A stretch of 64,000 nt of DNA, from positions 496,378 through 560,377 of the forward strand of contig NZ_MKJU01000025.1 of assembly GCF_001854605.1 (NCBI RefSeq). The letters are read 5' to 3'. Each line of letters begins with the position of its first letter. Positions within the stretch are counted from its first letter, which is position 1. The notes under the pieces are model-generated. The model was not told the origin of the DNA, made no database searches, and worked only from the letters and a program-made list of their open reading frames with translations. Positions 9,599 to 17,629 of this stretch are shown here, in pieces. This DNA is from Pseudoalteromonas amylolytica. Its GTDB lineage: Bacteria > Pseudomonadota > Gammaproteobacteria > Enterobacterales > Alteromonadaceae. Both the position numbers and the translations under genes were made by a program.

Positions 9599-9747
9599 GG
9601 GCAGCATTGACCTGTTTTAAATCATAAAAATCAGTAAGATACACATACACTGAATGATTAACCAAATGCTTCAATATAGCGTTTGGTTGCAACAAGCTCC
9701 ATTATCCAAGCAAATTGGCCTGCACTTCGGTGCAGGCTTTTTTTATG
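9599..9747 (+). ncRNA. Tandem RNA unit 3 / leader of the baseplate operon
   Basis: The promoter-like block is conserved (GCAGCATTGACCTGTTTTAA, then AGTAAGATACAC) but the transcribed part has diverged. It holds a strong hairpin (AACCAAATGC/GCGTTTGGTT, about 9659-9688) and a terminator with an 8-bp stem GCCTGCAC/GTGCAGGC, a TTCG loop and seven T (9718-9744). The gpJ start codon is only 20 bases after the T-run, so transcription from this block must pass the terminator to reach the baseplate genes. Confidence 0.5.
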
Positions 9748-9764
9748 GGCCTCAGAGGTACTTT

Positions 9765-10655
9765 ATGCGCGTTTTTAATTTATTAGATATGTCCAAGGTG
9801 CCATTACCTGACACCATTACCGAGCTGGATTTTGAACAAACGCTGTCACAGCTCAAAGAGCGGCTATTATCCCATTACCCTCAGTATGCGGAAGCACTAA
9901 GCTTCGAGTCTGAGCCAATGCAAGTCATGTTAGAAATGATGGCCTATCAACAGCTATTGTTTGACGGCAAACTCAATGACGCCATCAAAGGTAATATGTT
10001 GGCCAGTGCCACAGGTAATGACCTAGATGCAATCGCCGCACGCTACAACTTAGCGCGCCAAGACAGTGAAACGGATGAGCGGTTTAAACGCCGCATACAA
10101 ATGGTATTTGAGGGATTAAACACCGCAGGGAGCAAACAAGCCTATCAGTTTCATGCTCTCTCAGCGGATGCAAGAGTCAAGGATGTTTATGTAACGAGCC
10201 CCGAACCTTGTGATATTCACCTAACCATTTTAAGCCATGAACAAAATGGCGAGCCATCAGATGAGTTGCTCAACACGCTACGTAATCACTTCGGGTTAGA
10301 TGCGGATGGCAGTATAAGCAAGCATGCTTCTAAAGTCAGACCGCTCGGTGACAGGCTAACCATAACAGGCCCCACAGTTAAGCCATTCACGCTTGATGTC
10401 GCTCTCGAAATTGCGCCAGGTCCTGCGGCATCCGTTGTTGAACAGACTGTTAAAGCGGCACTGAGCCAATACCTCACTCAGCAAAGTTTGTTGGGTAGAG
10501 ATATTAGCCAGATGGGACTGTTTGCAGCGCTTAATCAGCCAGGTGTTGAAAGCGGTCGCATCATACACCCCAATGCAGACATTCATATTGCTGCCAATGA
10601 GGTGGCGGTGTGTACGGGGATCACGGTGAGTTCGACGGTTATTGAGGGGGAGTAA
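9765..10655 (+). CDS. Baseplate assembly protein J (gpJ-like)
   Basis: 296 residues. I start it at the ATG at 9765, with AGAGGT just before it; an upstream in-frame ATG at 9654 would place the terminator of RNA unit 3 inside the gene and is rejected. The sequence has the baseplate J pattern: an N-terminal helix-rich part with L-E-M-M-A-Y-Q, a central N-L-A-R-Q-D-S-E-T-D-E-x-F-K-R-R-I motif (residues 83-100), and a C-terminal strand region ending V-C-T-G-I-T-V. In P2, gpJ with gpI forms the baseplate wedge around the central hub. It overlaps gpI by one base (TAATG). Confidence 0.88.
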   Translation: MRVFNLLDMSKVPLPDTITELDFEQTLSQLKERLLSHYPQYAEALSFESEPMQVMLEMMAYQQLLFDGKLNDAIKGNMLASATGNDLDAIAARYNLARQDSETDERFKRRIQMVFEGLNTAGSKQAYQFHALSADARVKDVYVTSPEPCDIHLTILSHEQNGEPSDELLNTLRNHFGLDADGSISKHASKVRPLGDRLTITGPTVKPFTLDVALEIAPGPAASVVEQTVKAALSQYLTQQSLLGRDISQMGLFAALNQPGVESGRIIHPNADIHIAANEVAVCTGITVSSTVIEGE

Positions 10656-11596
10656 TGGACAATTTTGACAACTTGCCAAAGTTATTGCCAAGCAGTGCCA
10701 GTCAACTATTACAGGCTTTAACTCAGTTATTGACCTATCCAGATAAAACTCAGTTACTCCATGATATTTGGCATCCACAAAAATGCCCAGCACAGCTACT
10801 ACCTTGGTTAGCTTGGTCGCTGTCGGTGGATGACTGGAATGACGCGTGGAGTGAGAAAAATAAACGCCAAGTCATCGCTGATGCGTTTGAAGTACACCGT
10901 TATAAGGCTACACCTTATGCGCTCAAAAAAGCATTGGATAGCTTAGGGATTGAAACACAAATTCAAGAGTGGTGGCAAAGTGAGGGAGCCAAGCGCGGCA
11001 CGGTGATAGTGCATGCGTTGGTGAACCAGAACTTGGATACCAATGAGCAGGGACTGCTCACCAAAGCCATGTTGGAGCAGGTAAAGCGCATTGTTGATAC
11101 GGCAAAGCGCGCCGCTGTGCATGTTGAAGTTCAACTTGGCATTGCTTTAAAAGAATCATTTGGAACTGGGTTGTTTAGTGGTGCAGGGATTGGACTCGCC
11201 AGCAAGGATGGGGCGTTTACAGGCGTTCACCCAGATAGCATTAGCGTTAACACAGGTGCACTTATAGCGAGCAAAAATGGTGTTGCAGGTGTTGATAAGC
11301 AGGCTCAGTTTCAAGGGGTTACACCTGAGGCTTGTGCTGCCTCAATAGCCAGCACACTGGCAAGCAAAACAGGTGTTGGGAGCATAGACCTACTAGGGCA
11401 ACTTTGCGGTATTACTCCTGAACAAACTTATGGAAAAGCAGCTGCGGCATTGGCAGGAAAAAGTGGTGTGGCAGGATGTGAACATCGGGCCAATTGGTTG
11501 GGGATAGCGCCCAATTCAGCAGCAATTTCTCAAGGGATTTCGGCGCTTGTAACGCGCATTCAATTTAACCATTTAACCTTACAAGGAGCGACCTAA
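10655..11596 (+). CDS. Tail protein I (gpI-like) with repeated C-terminal extension
   Basis: 313 residues. Residues 1-165 fit phage tail protein I: L-L-P-W-L-A-W-S-L-S-V-D-D-W near residue 50, then a K-R-Q-V-I-A-D-A-F-E-V-H-R-Y-K-A-T-P motif. P2 gpI is about 176 residues. The extra 140 residues here are about four imperfect 36-40 residue repeats, each with A-S-K-x-G-V and a G-V/I-T/A-P element. This part probably protrudes from the wedge and could anchor fibres. The stop overlaps the next ATG. Confidence 0.82.
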   Translation: MDNFDNLPKLLPSSASQLLQALTQLLTYPDKTQLLHDIWHPQKCPAQLLPWLAWSLSVDDWNDAWSEKNKRQVIADAFEVHRYKATPYALKKALDSLGIETQIQEWWQSEGAKRGTVIVHALVNQNLDTNEQGLLTKAMLEQVKRIVDTAKRAAVHVEVQLGIALKESFGTGLFSGAGIGLASKDGAFTGVHPDSISVNTGALIASKNGVAGVDKQAQFQGVTPEACAASIASTLASKTGVGSIDLLGQLCGITPEQTYGKAAAALAGKSGVAGCEHRANWLGIAPNSAAISQGISALVTRIQFNHLTLQGAT

Positions 11597-12156
11597 TGTC
11601 AGCACTAACCTTGCAGTTTACGCAAGCAGGTCTTGATGCCTTGCTCAGTGCGACGCAGCGTGGATTCAAAGGCAAAATCAGTCACATGGCCTTTGGTGAT
11701 GCAGCTTATACGCCCAGTAAAACACAAACCGCACTTAAAGGCGAAAAAGAGCGGGTAGCCATTGTTGATACGGACTACAGCGACGGTGAAAGCAGCAGCT
11801 TAAAAATCGCCGCTAAATTCGATGCGCCTTTGGAATACGCAATTCGCGAAATTGGGGTGTTCATTGAGTCACCTGATTATAGCGGTGAAGGTGAGCCCGA
11901 ACTCATTTTGCTTGGTGTTTACTCTCAGGAAAACACCACTTTAGGTTATCGCACCCCAGATGTAAAAGTGTTGCAGTGGCTAACCTTGTCACTGGCACAA
12001 ATTCCATCAGACAGTGTGGAAGTCAAAGTGGGCGTAGATAACCTCAATATCATCGTGGACAGAGAGCTTGCCGATATGGCGTTGGTACAGCTTAACACCA
12101 TGCAACGTCAAATCGAACAAGAGCTGCGTTTAGTGGCTTTAGAGCAAGCTCAATAA
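11596..12156 (+). CDS. Phage tail-collar fibre protein (DUF3751, gpH N-terminus-like)
   Basis: 186 residues. It matches the N-terminal domain of P2-type tail fibre gpH: F-T-Q-A-G-L-D-A-L-L, G-K-I-S-H-M-A-F-G-D near residue 28, and A-I-R-E-I-G-V-F near residue 85. The usual long fibre shaft is absent; the chain ends soon after a short helix (residues 155-186). The shaft and tip may be supplied by the next gene. It lies directly after gpI, the normal place of gpH. Confidence 0.8.
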   Translation: MSALTLQFTQAGLDALLSATQRGFKGKISHMAFGDAAYTPSKTQTALKGEKERVAIVDTDYSDGESSSLKIAAKFDAPLEYAIREIGVFIESPDYSGEGEPELILLGVYSQENTTLGYRTPDVKVLQWLTLSLAQIPSDSVEVKVGVDNLNIIVDRELADMALVQLNTMQRQIEQELRLVALEQAQ

Positions 12157-12169
12157 CTTAGGAGTGATT

Positions 12170-12910
12170 ATGTCAGAACAAGATAAAACCATGACGCAGC
12201 GCTTAACCGATGTGGTAACCGCTGCCGATAGTTTGACCCAAACTGTGCAAAACCAAATTGGGCAAATTAATAGTACCGTTAGTGCCAAGATGAGTGAGGT
12301 GGATTCAGCGGTTACACAAGCAAATCAAGACATTGATAAAGCCATATTGGAGCTTGGGAATAGTCATGCAAATCAGGTTATAAGTTACTATGATCGTATT
12401 CAGCACTCGAAAGCATCGCTTGCACCTGAAATTGACCCTCAAGATGAAACGCAAACTAAATGGCAAAAAGTACCCGTTACCAATAAAGGTTACCATATTT
12501 ACCCAAGGCCACTCGCATTAACGAAAGTACATACAATCAATGCATATCGCAGCTATCCTGGATATTACGAGTCGCCAGAGAAATACGTAAATGATTGGTC
12601 AGTCACTTACATTGAGTTTATTGTTGCAAATTCAGAAGCCACAAGTGAACAAATAGATCAAGAAATAGCTGCCAGAAACCTTACGGTGCATAATGTTGGG
12701 AGTTGGTCGAGCTGTGCCAGAGTATATGACACTAATGCTATTAAGATCGCAGGACTGCATCCGTATAGTCAACTATTTGTTAGGTTCAAAAACTACGTGG
12801 TACCAGATAAAAGAGCGGAAGGTGTTGAGCCTCAGAATATTCTTGAATTTGGCGGAAACAGCTATTTCTCAATTGACCGTGTAGTTAATTATCCTGGAAT
12901 TGACGCTTAG
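12170..12910 (+). CDS. Putative tail fibre shaft/tip protein
   Basis: 246 residues from the ATG at 12170; the GTG at 12164 overlaps the AGGAG and is not used. Residues 10-65 form a predicted coiled coil with regular V/I spacing, typical of trimeric fibre shafts. The rest is beta-rich with many Tyr and a W-S-S-C segment. Together with the shaftless DUF3751 protein just upstream it could make a complete fibre. No domain name can be given. Confidence 0.5.
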   Translation: MSEQDKTMTQRLTDVVTAADSLTQTVQNQIGQINSTVSAKMSEVDSAVTQANQDIDKAILELGNSHANQVISYYDRIQHSKASLAPEIDPQDETQTKWQKVPVTNKGYHIYPRPLALTKVHTINAYRSYPGYYESPEKYVNDWSVTYIEFIVANSEATSEQIDQEIAARNLTVHNVGSWSSCARVYDTNAIKIAGLHPYSQLFVRFKNYVVPDKRAEGVEPQNILEFGGNSYFSIDRVVNYPGIDA

Positions 12911-12918
12911 GGGGCGCT

Positions 12919-13278
12919 ATGGAATATCAACCTTTATCACCAGAAACTTTGCTAGAGCTAGAAAAGCAAGTCACGCGTGGAAAAATTAAAATCAACGTCG
13001 CTGATCACGAGTCGCTATTAGGCACTGTGTCAGACACATGCCACATTCTATTAGTGGAATTTGCAAAACTGACCACCAAACTTGCATCAGCAACTTCACT
13101 GGAAGAAGTAAAAAGTGCAGCAACACAAGCAAACAGTCTAGTTGGTCACATTACTACGAAAGTAGATGAAGGCTCACTGACGTTTCCTTACCAACAAAAG
13201 GGTATGGAAAATGTACTACAAGAGATTGAAGGTCGTGCCATGGGGGTCAGTGAAGTACTGTCCAAGTCTGCAAAGTAA
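12919..13278 (+). CDS. Small helical protein of the fibre block
   Basis: 119 residues, almost all helical by composition, with an A-T-S-L-E-E-V-K-S-A-A-T-Q-A-N stretch near residue 60. An GGGGCGCT precedes the ATG. Location right after the fibre gene suggests a fibre assembly chaperone, but no family resemblance is clear. Confidence 0.45.
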   Translation: MEYQPLSPETLLELEKQVTRGKIKINVADHESLLGTVSDTCHILLVEFAKLTTKLASATSLEEVKSAATQANSLVGHITTKVDEGSLTFPYQQKGMENVLQEIEGRAMGVSEVLSKSAK

Positions 13279-13366
13279 GCCTTAACCTTCTTCGGGCACA
13301 TCGTCCGCCATTAATCACACAGCCTCTCTTTTTGGGGAGTGCTGAGCTTTTTATCAGAGAATCACT

Positions 13367-13975
13367 ATGAATCATCGCAGTACCCTAGTTGAAAAGGTGC
13401 TTGAGTACCTGAGCTCTGGATTACAAGGTGTGGCACAGGTTGGATTAATAAAACCGACAATGCCTTATCCAGACTTAACGCAGGTGGCGCAGCTGTGTGT
13501 CACACTGGTATCAGAACGTCAAGCCAGTGAGTTGCAAAGTACTGGAAGCACCTCAGGTGTTACCTATGGGCCTACGTCGAATAAGAACTTAAGCCCTAAT
13601 CCACTCGACAGACGAGTGTTAAAGTTGCAACTAGATATCGAAGCCGAAGATGCCGATAGCATCGCGCTACTGACTCGTTTAGACGGGGTGATAGATAGCA
13701 GTGAAGCACTGATGCAGGCAGACGGTGTGCCCGTTCCTTGGCAGCATTTTGTTGCTAAAGACGCAGAGTTTGCATTCACCAAGCAAAGCGAAACCATGAT
13801 AGGTAAAGCCAAGCTGATTTGGGAGTTCTACTATCAGTATGAACCACCTGAAGAAGCGCCTGGTCCTGTGATCACCGATGTATATTTAGGGCCGCAAGGC
13901 GGTGAACACCGCCACGTGGCTACTGTCAATGCTGAAGGTGAAGTGGTCATCGCGGAGGTTGAAAATGCTGGCTAA
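13367..13975 (+). CDS. Putative tail completion/terminator-type protein
   Basis: 202 residues. The body (residues 60-160) has alternating strands and a helix with D-A-D-S-I-A-L-L-T-R-L-D-G-V and a later A-K-L-I-W-E-F-Y-Y-Q-Y strand, a plan that fits small tail-terminator proteins (gpS or gpZ type), and the gene sits just before gpV as gpS does in P2. The last 40 residues (D-V-Y-L-G-P-Q-G-G-E) look like a flexible tail. It overlaps the start of gpV by 11 bases. The assignment is by position more than by sequence. Confidence 0.4.
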   Translation: MNHRSTLVEKVLEYLSSGLQGVAQVGLIKPTMPYPDLTQVAQLCVTLVSERQASELQSTGSTSGVTYGPTSNKNLSPNPLDRRVLKLQLDIEAEDADSIALLTRLDGVIDSSEALMQADGVPVPWQHFVAKDAEFAFTKQSETMIGKAKLIWEFYYQYEPPEEAPGPVITDVYLGPQGGEHRHVATVNAEGEVVIAEVENAG

Positions 13976-14645
13976 TCCTTTGCAAAGTAATCTAGCACAG
14001 TCTGATATGCAAAGCCGTTTGGCTAAGCTTATCTCACTTGGCACTGTGAATGAGGTGGATTACGAAACGGCCAAAGTACGCGTAAAAATCGGTGACTGGC
14101 TCACAACGTGGTTGCCTTGGCTTACCAATCAAGCATTTAACGATATGACGTGGCAGGCCCCGGAAGTGGGGGAGCAGGTTGTTGTATTGGCACCATGCGG
14201 TGACTTAGCGCAAGGCGTGGTGCTTGGCAGCTTGTATCAAAATGGCCATAACCTTGAAAGCGTGGCCAATGATGTGGGCAAGGAAGAGCGTGTGGATGTA
14301 CAGCGCACCAAATATCAGGATGGTTCTTTGGTGGAATATAACCGTAAAACGCACCAATACCTGATAGATGTGAAGCAAGATTCGGCTGTTATCAAACTTA
14401 AGTCTGCCAAAGACATTATTCTAGAATGTGATAACGACTTAAATATCACAGTGGGCAACAACGCCACTATTAATGTCGCTGGCGATGCCACAGTCAATGG
14501 CGATAAGAACATCTCAGTTACGGCCGCTGACAACCTGAGCCTAAAGGGTAAAACCGTTGCAGTTGAAGCAACCGGTGGTGATCTTAAGGTTAAGGCATCA
14601 GGTACGTTGAAGCTTAACGGCAGCACAATCAGTGCTCAGGAGTAA
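13965..14645 (+). CDS. Baseplate spike protein V (gpV-like)
   Basis: 226 residues from the ATG at 13965, picked because GGAGG lies 6 bases upstream and the domain begins there. Residues 20-95 form the OB-fold part of phage baseplate V (L-I-S-L-G-T-V near 20, P-E-V-G-E-Q-V-V-V-L-A-P near 66). The C-terminal half repeats short strand units with I/V at alternate places (I-N-V-A-G-D-A-T-V-N-G), as in the triple-stranded beta helix of the membrane-piercing spike. The His-containing apex usual in P2 gpV is not obvious; the PAAR protein downstream may serve as tip instead. Confidence 0.87.
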   Translation: MLANPLQSNLAQSDMQSRLAKLISLGTVNEVDYETAKVRVKIGDWLTTWLPWLTNQAFNDMTWQAPEVGEQVVVLAPCGDLAQGVVLGSLYQNGHNLESVANDVGKEERVDVQRTKYQDGSLVEYNRKTHQYLIDVKQDSAVIKLKSAKDIILECDNDLNITVGNNATINVAGDATVNGDKNISVTAADNLSLKGKTVAVEATGGDLKVKASGTLKLNGSTISAQE

Positions 14646-14648
14646 GGT

Positions 14649-14948
14649 ATGCCAGCAATCTCCGTCGATGCACACATAACTGACCTACATGCTGGTTTTT
14701 TACCTGGCACTATCAGTGCCTCACAAACCAGCTTTACAGTGGCGGGAAAACCTGTACTGCGTCAGGGCGATTCAATCAGCACGCATAACTTAGGTGCAGA
14801 CCCCAAAGTAAAACATGTTGGCGCAACGGTCTCAGCGGGCGCGGGGAGCTTTACCATCGCGGGCAAAGCGGTTGCTCGTCTTGGCGACTCTACCAGCTGC
14901 GGCGGTACAATCGCGCTGGGTGTGGCGAGTTTTACCGTGGGTGGTTAA
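14649..14948 (+). CDS. PAAR-domain spike tip protein
   Basis: 99 residues. The chain shows the PAAR repeat style: V-A-G-K-P-V-L-R-Q-G-D-S near residue 30 and again I-A-G-K-A-V-A-R-L-G-D-S-T-S-C-G-G near 75, each followed by short glycine-rich strands. PAAR proteins form a metal-bound cone on the spike of T6SS, eCIS and some phages; His and Cys residues fit zinc binding. It lies 3 bases after gpV, consistent with a two-protein spike. Confidence 0.85.
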   Translation: MPAISVDAHITDLHAGFLPGTISASQTSFTVAGKPVLRQGDSISTHNLGADPKVKHVGATVSAGAGSFTIAGKAVARLGDSTSCGGTIALGVASFTVGG

Positions 14949-14965
14949 CGCAAAAAGGTTACAAA

Positions 14966-15301
14966 ATGATAGGTATGAACGCACAAACTGGTCGCCCCTT
15001 ATCTGGGGTTGAGCATTTAAAACAAAGTATTCGAGACATAGTCACAACACCACTTGGTAGTCGCGTCATGCGGCGTGATTATGGGTGTGGTTTATTCGAT
15101 TTACTCGACAGTCCATTTTCTAGTTCTTTGGTGGGGGATATCACTCTGGCTATTTCAGAGGGACTAGAAAAGTGGGAACCGCGCTTTCGTCTTGAATCGG
15201 TTGCCGTGCACCCAGCAGGCAGCGGAAAATTGTCCATAGATATTAATGGCTTGTATCTAATTAATGGCGAGCCAGTAATCATTGAAGGCATACAGGTGTA
15301 A
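14966..15301 (+). CDS. Baseplate wedge protein, GPW/gp25 family
   Basis: 111 residues. The family core G-S-R-V-M-R-R-D-Y-G-C-G-L lies near residues 32-44, followed by L-L-D and the F-R-L-E-S-V strand. gp25/gpW joins the wedge to the inner sheath ring and starts sheath polymerisation. Next to the spike genes as in P2. A terminator follows 30 bases after its stop and lies only about 33 bases before the sheath gene. Confidence 0.9.
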   Translation: MIGMNAQTGRPLSGVEHLKQSIRDIVTTPLGSRVMRRDYGCGLFDLLDSPFSSSLVGDITLAISEGLEKWEPRFRLESVAVHPAGSGKLSIDINGLYLINGEPVIIEGIQV

Positions 15302-15330
15302 CAACACAAACACAAATTTTTTTAAATCTT

Positions 15331-15357
15331 AAAACCACGCTTTGCGTGGTTTTTTTG
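15331..15357 (+). terminator. Intrinsic terminator between gpW and the sheath gene
   Basis: An 8-bp stem AACCACGC/GCGTGGTT with a TTT loop and a run of seven T. It stands right before the ribosome-binding site of the most highly needed tail gene; there is little space for a promoter after it (15358-15380). Confidence 0.85.
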
Positions 15358-15390
15358 TTTCTAACTGACATACCCTTGAAGGAGAATCAT

Positions 15391-16725
15391 ATGTCACAAT
15401 TTCTACATGGTGTAGAGGTGATCGAGGCGCAATCAGGCACTCGTCCAATCAAAACAGTAAAAAGCTCAGTAATTGGCTTAGTCGGTACAGCGCCTTTCGC
15501 TGACGAAGAAGCGTTTCCACTTAATACACCTGTATTAATTGCAGGTAAGCGTGCAGAAGCAGCCAAATTAGTAAGCCCAGACAACGCTGATTTCGCAGCG
15601 CGCCTAGCGACATTGCGCTCAGAAGCAGAAGCGGATGCTGTGGCTGCTCACACAGCAGCAAACGACGGCGTGGCACCAACGGCAGATGAGCTTGCTGCAA
15701 TTAAAGCAAAAGTTGAGAAAACAGTTACTGACGTTGAGTATGGCCTTAAGGGTTCACTAGTGCCTGCGATTGACGGTATTTTTGACCAAGTTGGTGCGGT
15801 GGTTATCGTGGTACGTGTTGCTGATGGTGACGAAGCGACTGTGACTAACAACATTATTGGCGGTGTTGATAGCGAAGGCGCATACACAGGTATGCAAGCA
15901 TTCCTAGGTGCTGAGTCGGTAGTTGGCGTAGCGCCACGTATTCTAATTGCACCAGGTTATACGCATCAGAAAAATGGTACAGAGAAAAACCCTGTTGTTA
16001 CTGACATGGTGGGTATCGCAGAGCGTTTACGCGCAGTGATCATCGCTGACGGCCCAAGCACAGATGACAATGCTGCTAAAGCATACCGTAAAGACTTCGG
16101 CTCTCGCCGTGTATTTGTAGTTGACCCAGCGGTTAGAGTATTCCGTGACGGTCAATCAGTAGTTGAGCCTGCCAGTTCACGTGTTGCCGGTATGATTGCA
16201 AAATCAGACAACGACCGTGGCTTCTGGTGGAGCCCAAGTAATACCAACATGAATGGTATCGTTGCGACAGAACGTCCAATTGACTTCCAGCTAGGTGATC
16301 CAAACGCTCGCGCTAACTTACTGAACGAAAACGAAGTTGCGACAATTATCCGTCAAAATGGCTTTAAGCTATGGGGTAACCGCACATGTTCTGATGACCC
16401 TAAATGGGCATTCCTATCAGTGGTTCGTACAGCGGACATGATCAACGACTCACTACTACGTGCTCACATGTGGGCAGTAGACCGCAACATCACTAAAACT
16501 TACATCGAAGATGTGACGCAAAGCGTACAGTCTTACCTTGATAGCTTAAAAGCGCAGGGTGCGATTATCGGCGGTCAAATCTGGGCTGATGCAGACTTGA
16601 ACACACCTGAAAACATTCAGGCAGGTAAAGTTTACTTTAGCTTCGACTTTACACCACCAACACCGGCTGAGCATATCACCTTCAAGAGCATTCTTACCAA
16701 CAACTACCTAGAGGAAATCGTATAA
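15391..16725 (+). CDS. Contractile tail sheath protein (gpFI-like)
   Basis: 444 residues from the ATG at 15391 (SD GAAGGAG 8 bases upstream); the upstream in-frame ATG at 15346 falls in the terminator. It has the sheath pattern: F-L-H-G-V-E-V at the N-terminus, V-I-G-L-V-G-T-A-P, a central P-R-I-L-I-A-P-G-Y, V-D-P-A-V-R-V, and a C-terminal W-G-N-R-T-C-S-D-D with F-D-F-T-P-P-T-P-A-E. About residues 60-130 hold an Ala/Glu-rich insertion. Codons are more uniform than in the fibre genes, in line with high expression. Contraction of this protein drives the tube. Confidence 0.94.
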   Translation: MSQFLHGVEVIEAQSGTRPIKTVKSSVIGLVGTAPFADEEAFPLNTPVLIAGKRAEAAKLVSPDNADFAARLATLRSEAEADAVAAHTAANDGVAPTADELAAIKAKVEKTVTDVEYGLKGSLVPAIDGIFDQVGAVVIVVRVADGDEATVTNNIIGGVDSEGAYTGMQAFLGAESVVGVAPRILIAPGYTHQKNGTEKNPVVTDMVGIAERLRAVIIADGPSTDDNAAKAYRKDFGSRRVFVVDPAVRVFRDGQSVVEPASSRVAGMIAKSDNDRGFWWSPSNTNMNGIVATERPIDFQLGDPNARANLLNENEVATIIRQNGFKLWGNRTCSDDPKWAFLSVVRTADMINDSLLRAHMWAVDRNITKTYIEDVTQSVQSYLDSLKAQGAIIGGQIWADADLNTPENIQAGKVYFSFDFTPPTPAEHITFKSILTNNYLEEIV

Positions 16726-17234
16726 TGGCAATGTCTCCTAAAATCTTAAAAAAATTCAAGCTATTCGTTGATGGTAAAGGTTACCTAGGCATCGCTGACG
16801 AAATCACGTTACCAAAAGTAACGGTGAAAACACGTGAAGTCACTTCAGGTTTCCAAGCGCCAATCGAGCTTGATGTAGGCCAGCTAGAAAAGCTTGAAGG
16901 CTCAGTAACACTGCTTGAGTACAACGCTGACATGATGAAGCTACTAGGTGACTGGAGTGGTAAAACTACACCACTAACAGCACGTGGTGCGATTCAAGCA
17001 CAAGGCGAAGAGCCGGTTCCAGTTAAAGTAACGCTTGAAGGATTCTTTAAAGAAGTTGACATGGGTAACTGGAAAGACGGTGAAGAAGCGAAGTTAACGC
17101 TTCAGTACGCTGTTCAAAAATACAAGTTAGAAATTGGTCAGGATGTTATCTATGACATCGACCTACAGAACGACACTCGTATTATCAACGGTAAAGATCA
17201 AATGGCACTGCTACGTGCTGCAATTGGAGCATAA
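16725..17234 (+). CDS. Tail tube protein (gpFII-like)
   Basis: 169 residues. Matches the P2 FII tube family: P-K-I-L-K-K-F-K-L-F-V-D-G, then T-L-P-K-V-T-V-K-T-R-E near residue 27, G-M/V repeated strands and the D-M-G-N-W-K-D-G-E segment. Overlaps the sheath stop by one base, the usual pairing. Forms the inner tube rings. Confidence 0.93.
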   Translation: MAMSPKILKKFKLFVDGKGYLGIADEITLPKVTVKTREVTSGFQAPIELDVGQLEKLEGSVTLLEYNADMMKLLGDWSGKTTPLTARGAIQAQGEEPVPVKVTLEGFFKEVDMGNWKDGEEAKLTLQYAVQKYKLEIGQDVIYDIDLQNDTRIINGKDQMALLRAAIGA

Positions 17235-17240
17235 TAAGTT

Positions 17241-17629
17241 ATGACAGATATCATTAAACTGAACTTCCCAGTCACGGTCGATGCGCATGAGTATGCAGAA
17301 CTAACGATGAGACGACCAAAAGTACGTGATCGTTTAATGGTGGACAAAACAGATTTGAGTGAATCAGAGAGCGAAATTCGCTACTTCTCAAATTTGTGTG
17401 AAGTTTCTCCAGACGTGATTGAAGAGCTTGATTGGAGCGACTTTGTCAAGTTGCGAGAAAAGCTACAGGCTTTTCTCGTATCCCGCCCAAGCGCTTAAAA
17501 GCCATGGTTATTGCCCTCGCTAAATATACTGGGTGGGGCTTAAACGAGTTAAACGCGCTGACCGAACCTGAGCTATGCGAATGGTTCGAGGCAGCCGTTG
17601 ATTACAAACAATCCACAGAGGCAGGGTAA
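17241..17629 (+). CDS. Tail assembly chaperones E and E' (zero-frame 17241-17498; -1 frameshift extension to 17629)
   Basis: The zero-frame gene (85 residues, 17241-17498) has the tail assembly chaperone look: short, with V-T-V-D-A-H-E-Y-A-E-L-T-M-R-R-P-K and a D-W-S-D-F-V-K end. A second open frame in the -1 register overlaps its end and runs to 17629 with E-L-N-A-L-T-E-P-E-L-C-E-W-F, like P2 gpE'. In P2 and many contractile phages the longer chaperone is made by -1 frameshifting between tube and tape measure genes, exactly this position. A possible slip site is G-GCT-TTT at 17468-17474, but it is not a canonical heptamer, so the site is uncertain. Confidence 0.75.

Noticed and set aside
9654..9764. 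N-terminal extension of gpJ from an ATG at 9654
   Set aside because: It would translate the hairpin and terminator of RNA unit 3; the ATG at 9765 has a ribosome-binding site and fits the family start.
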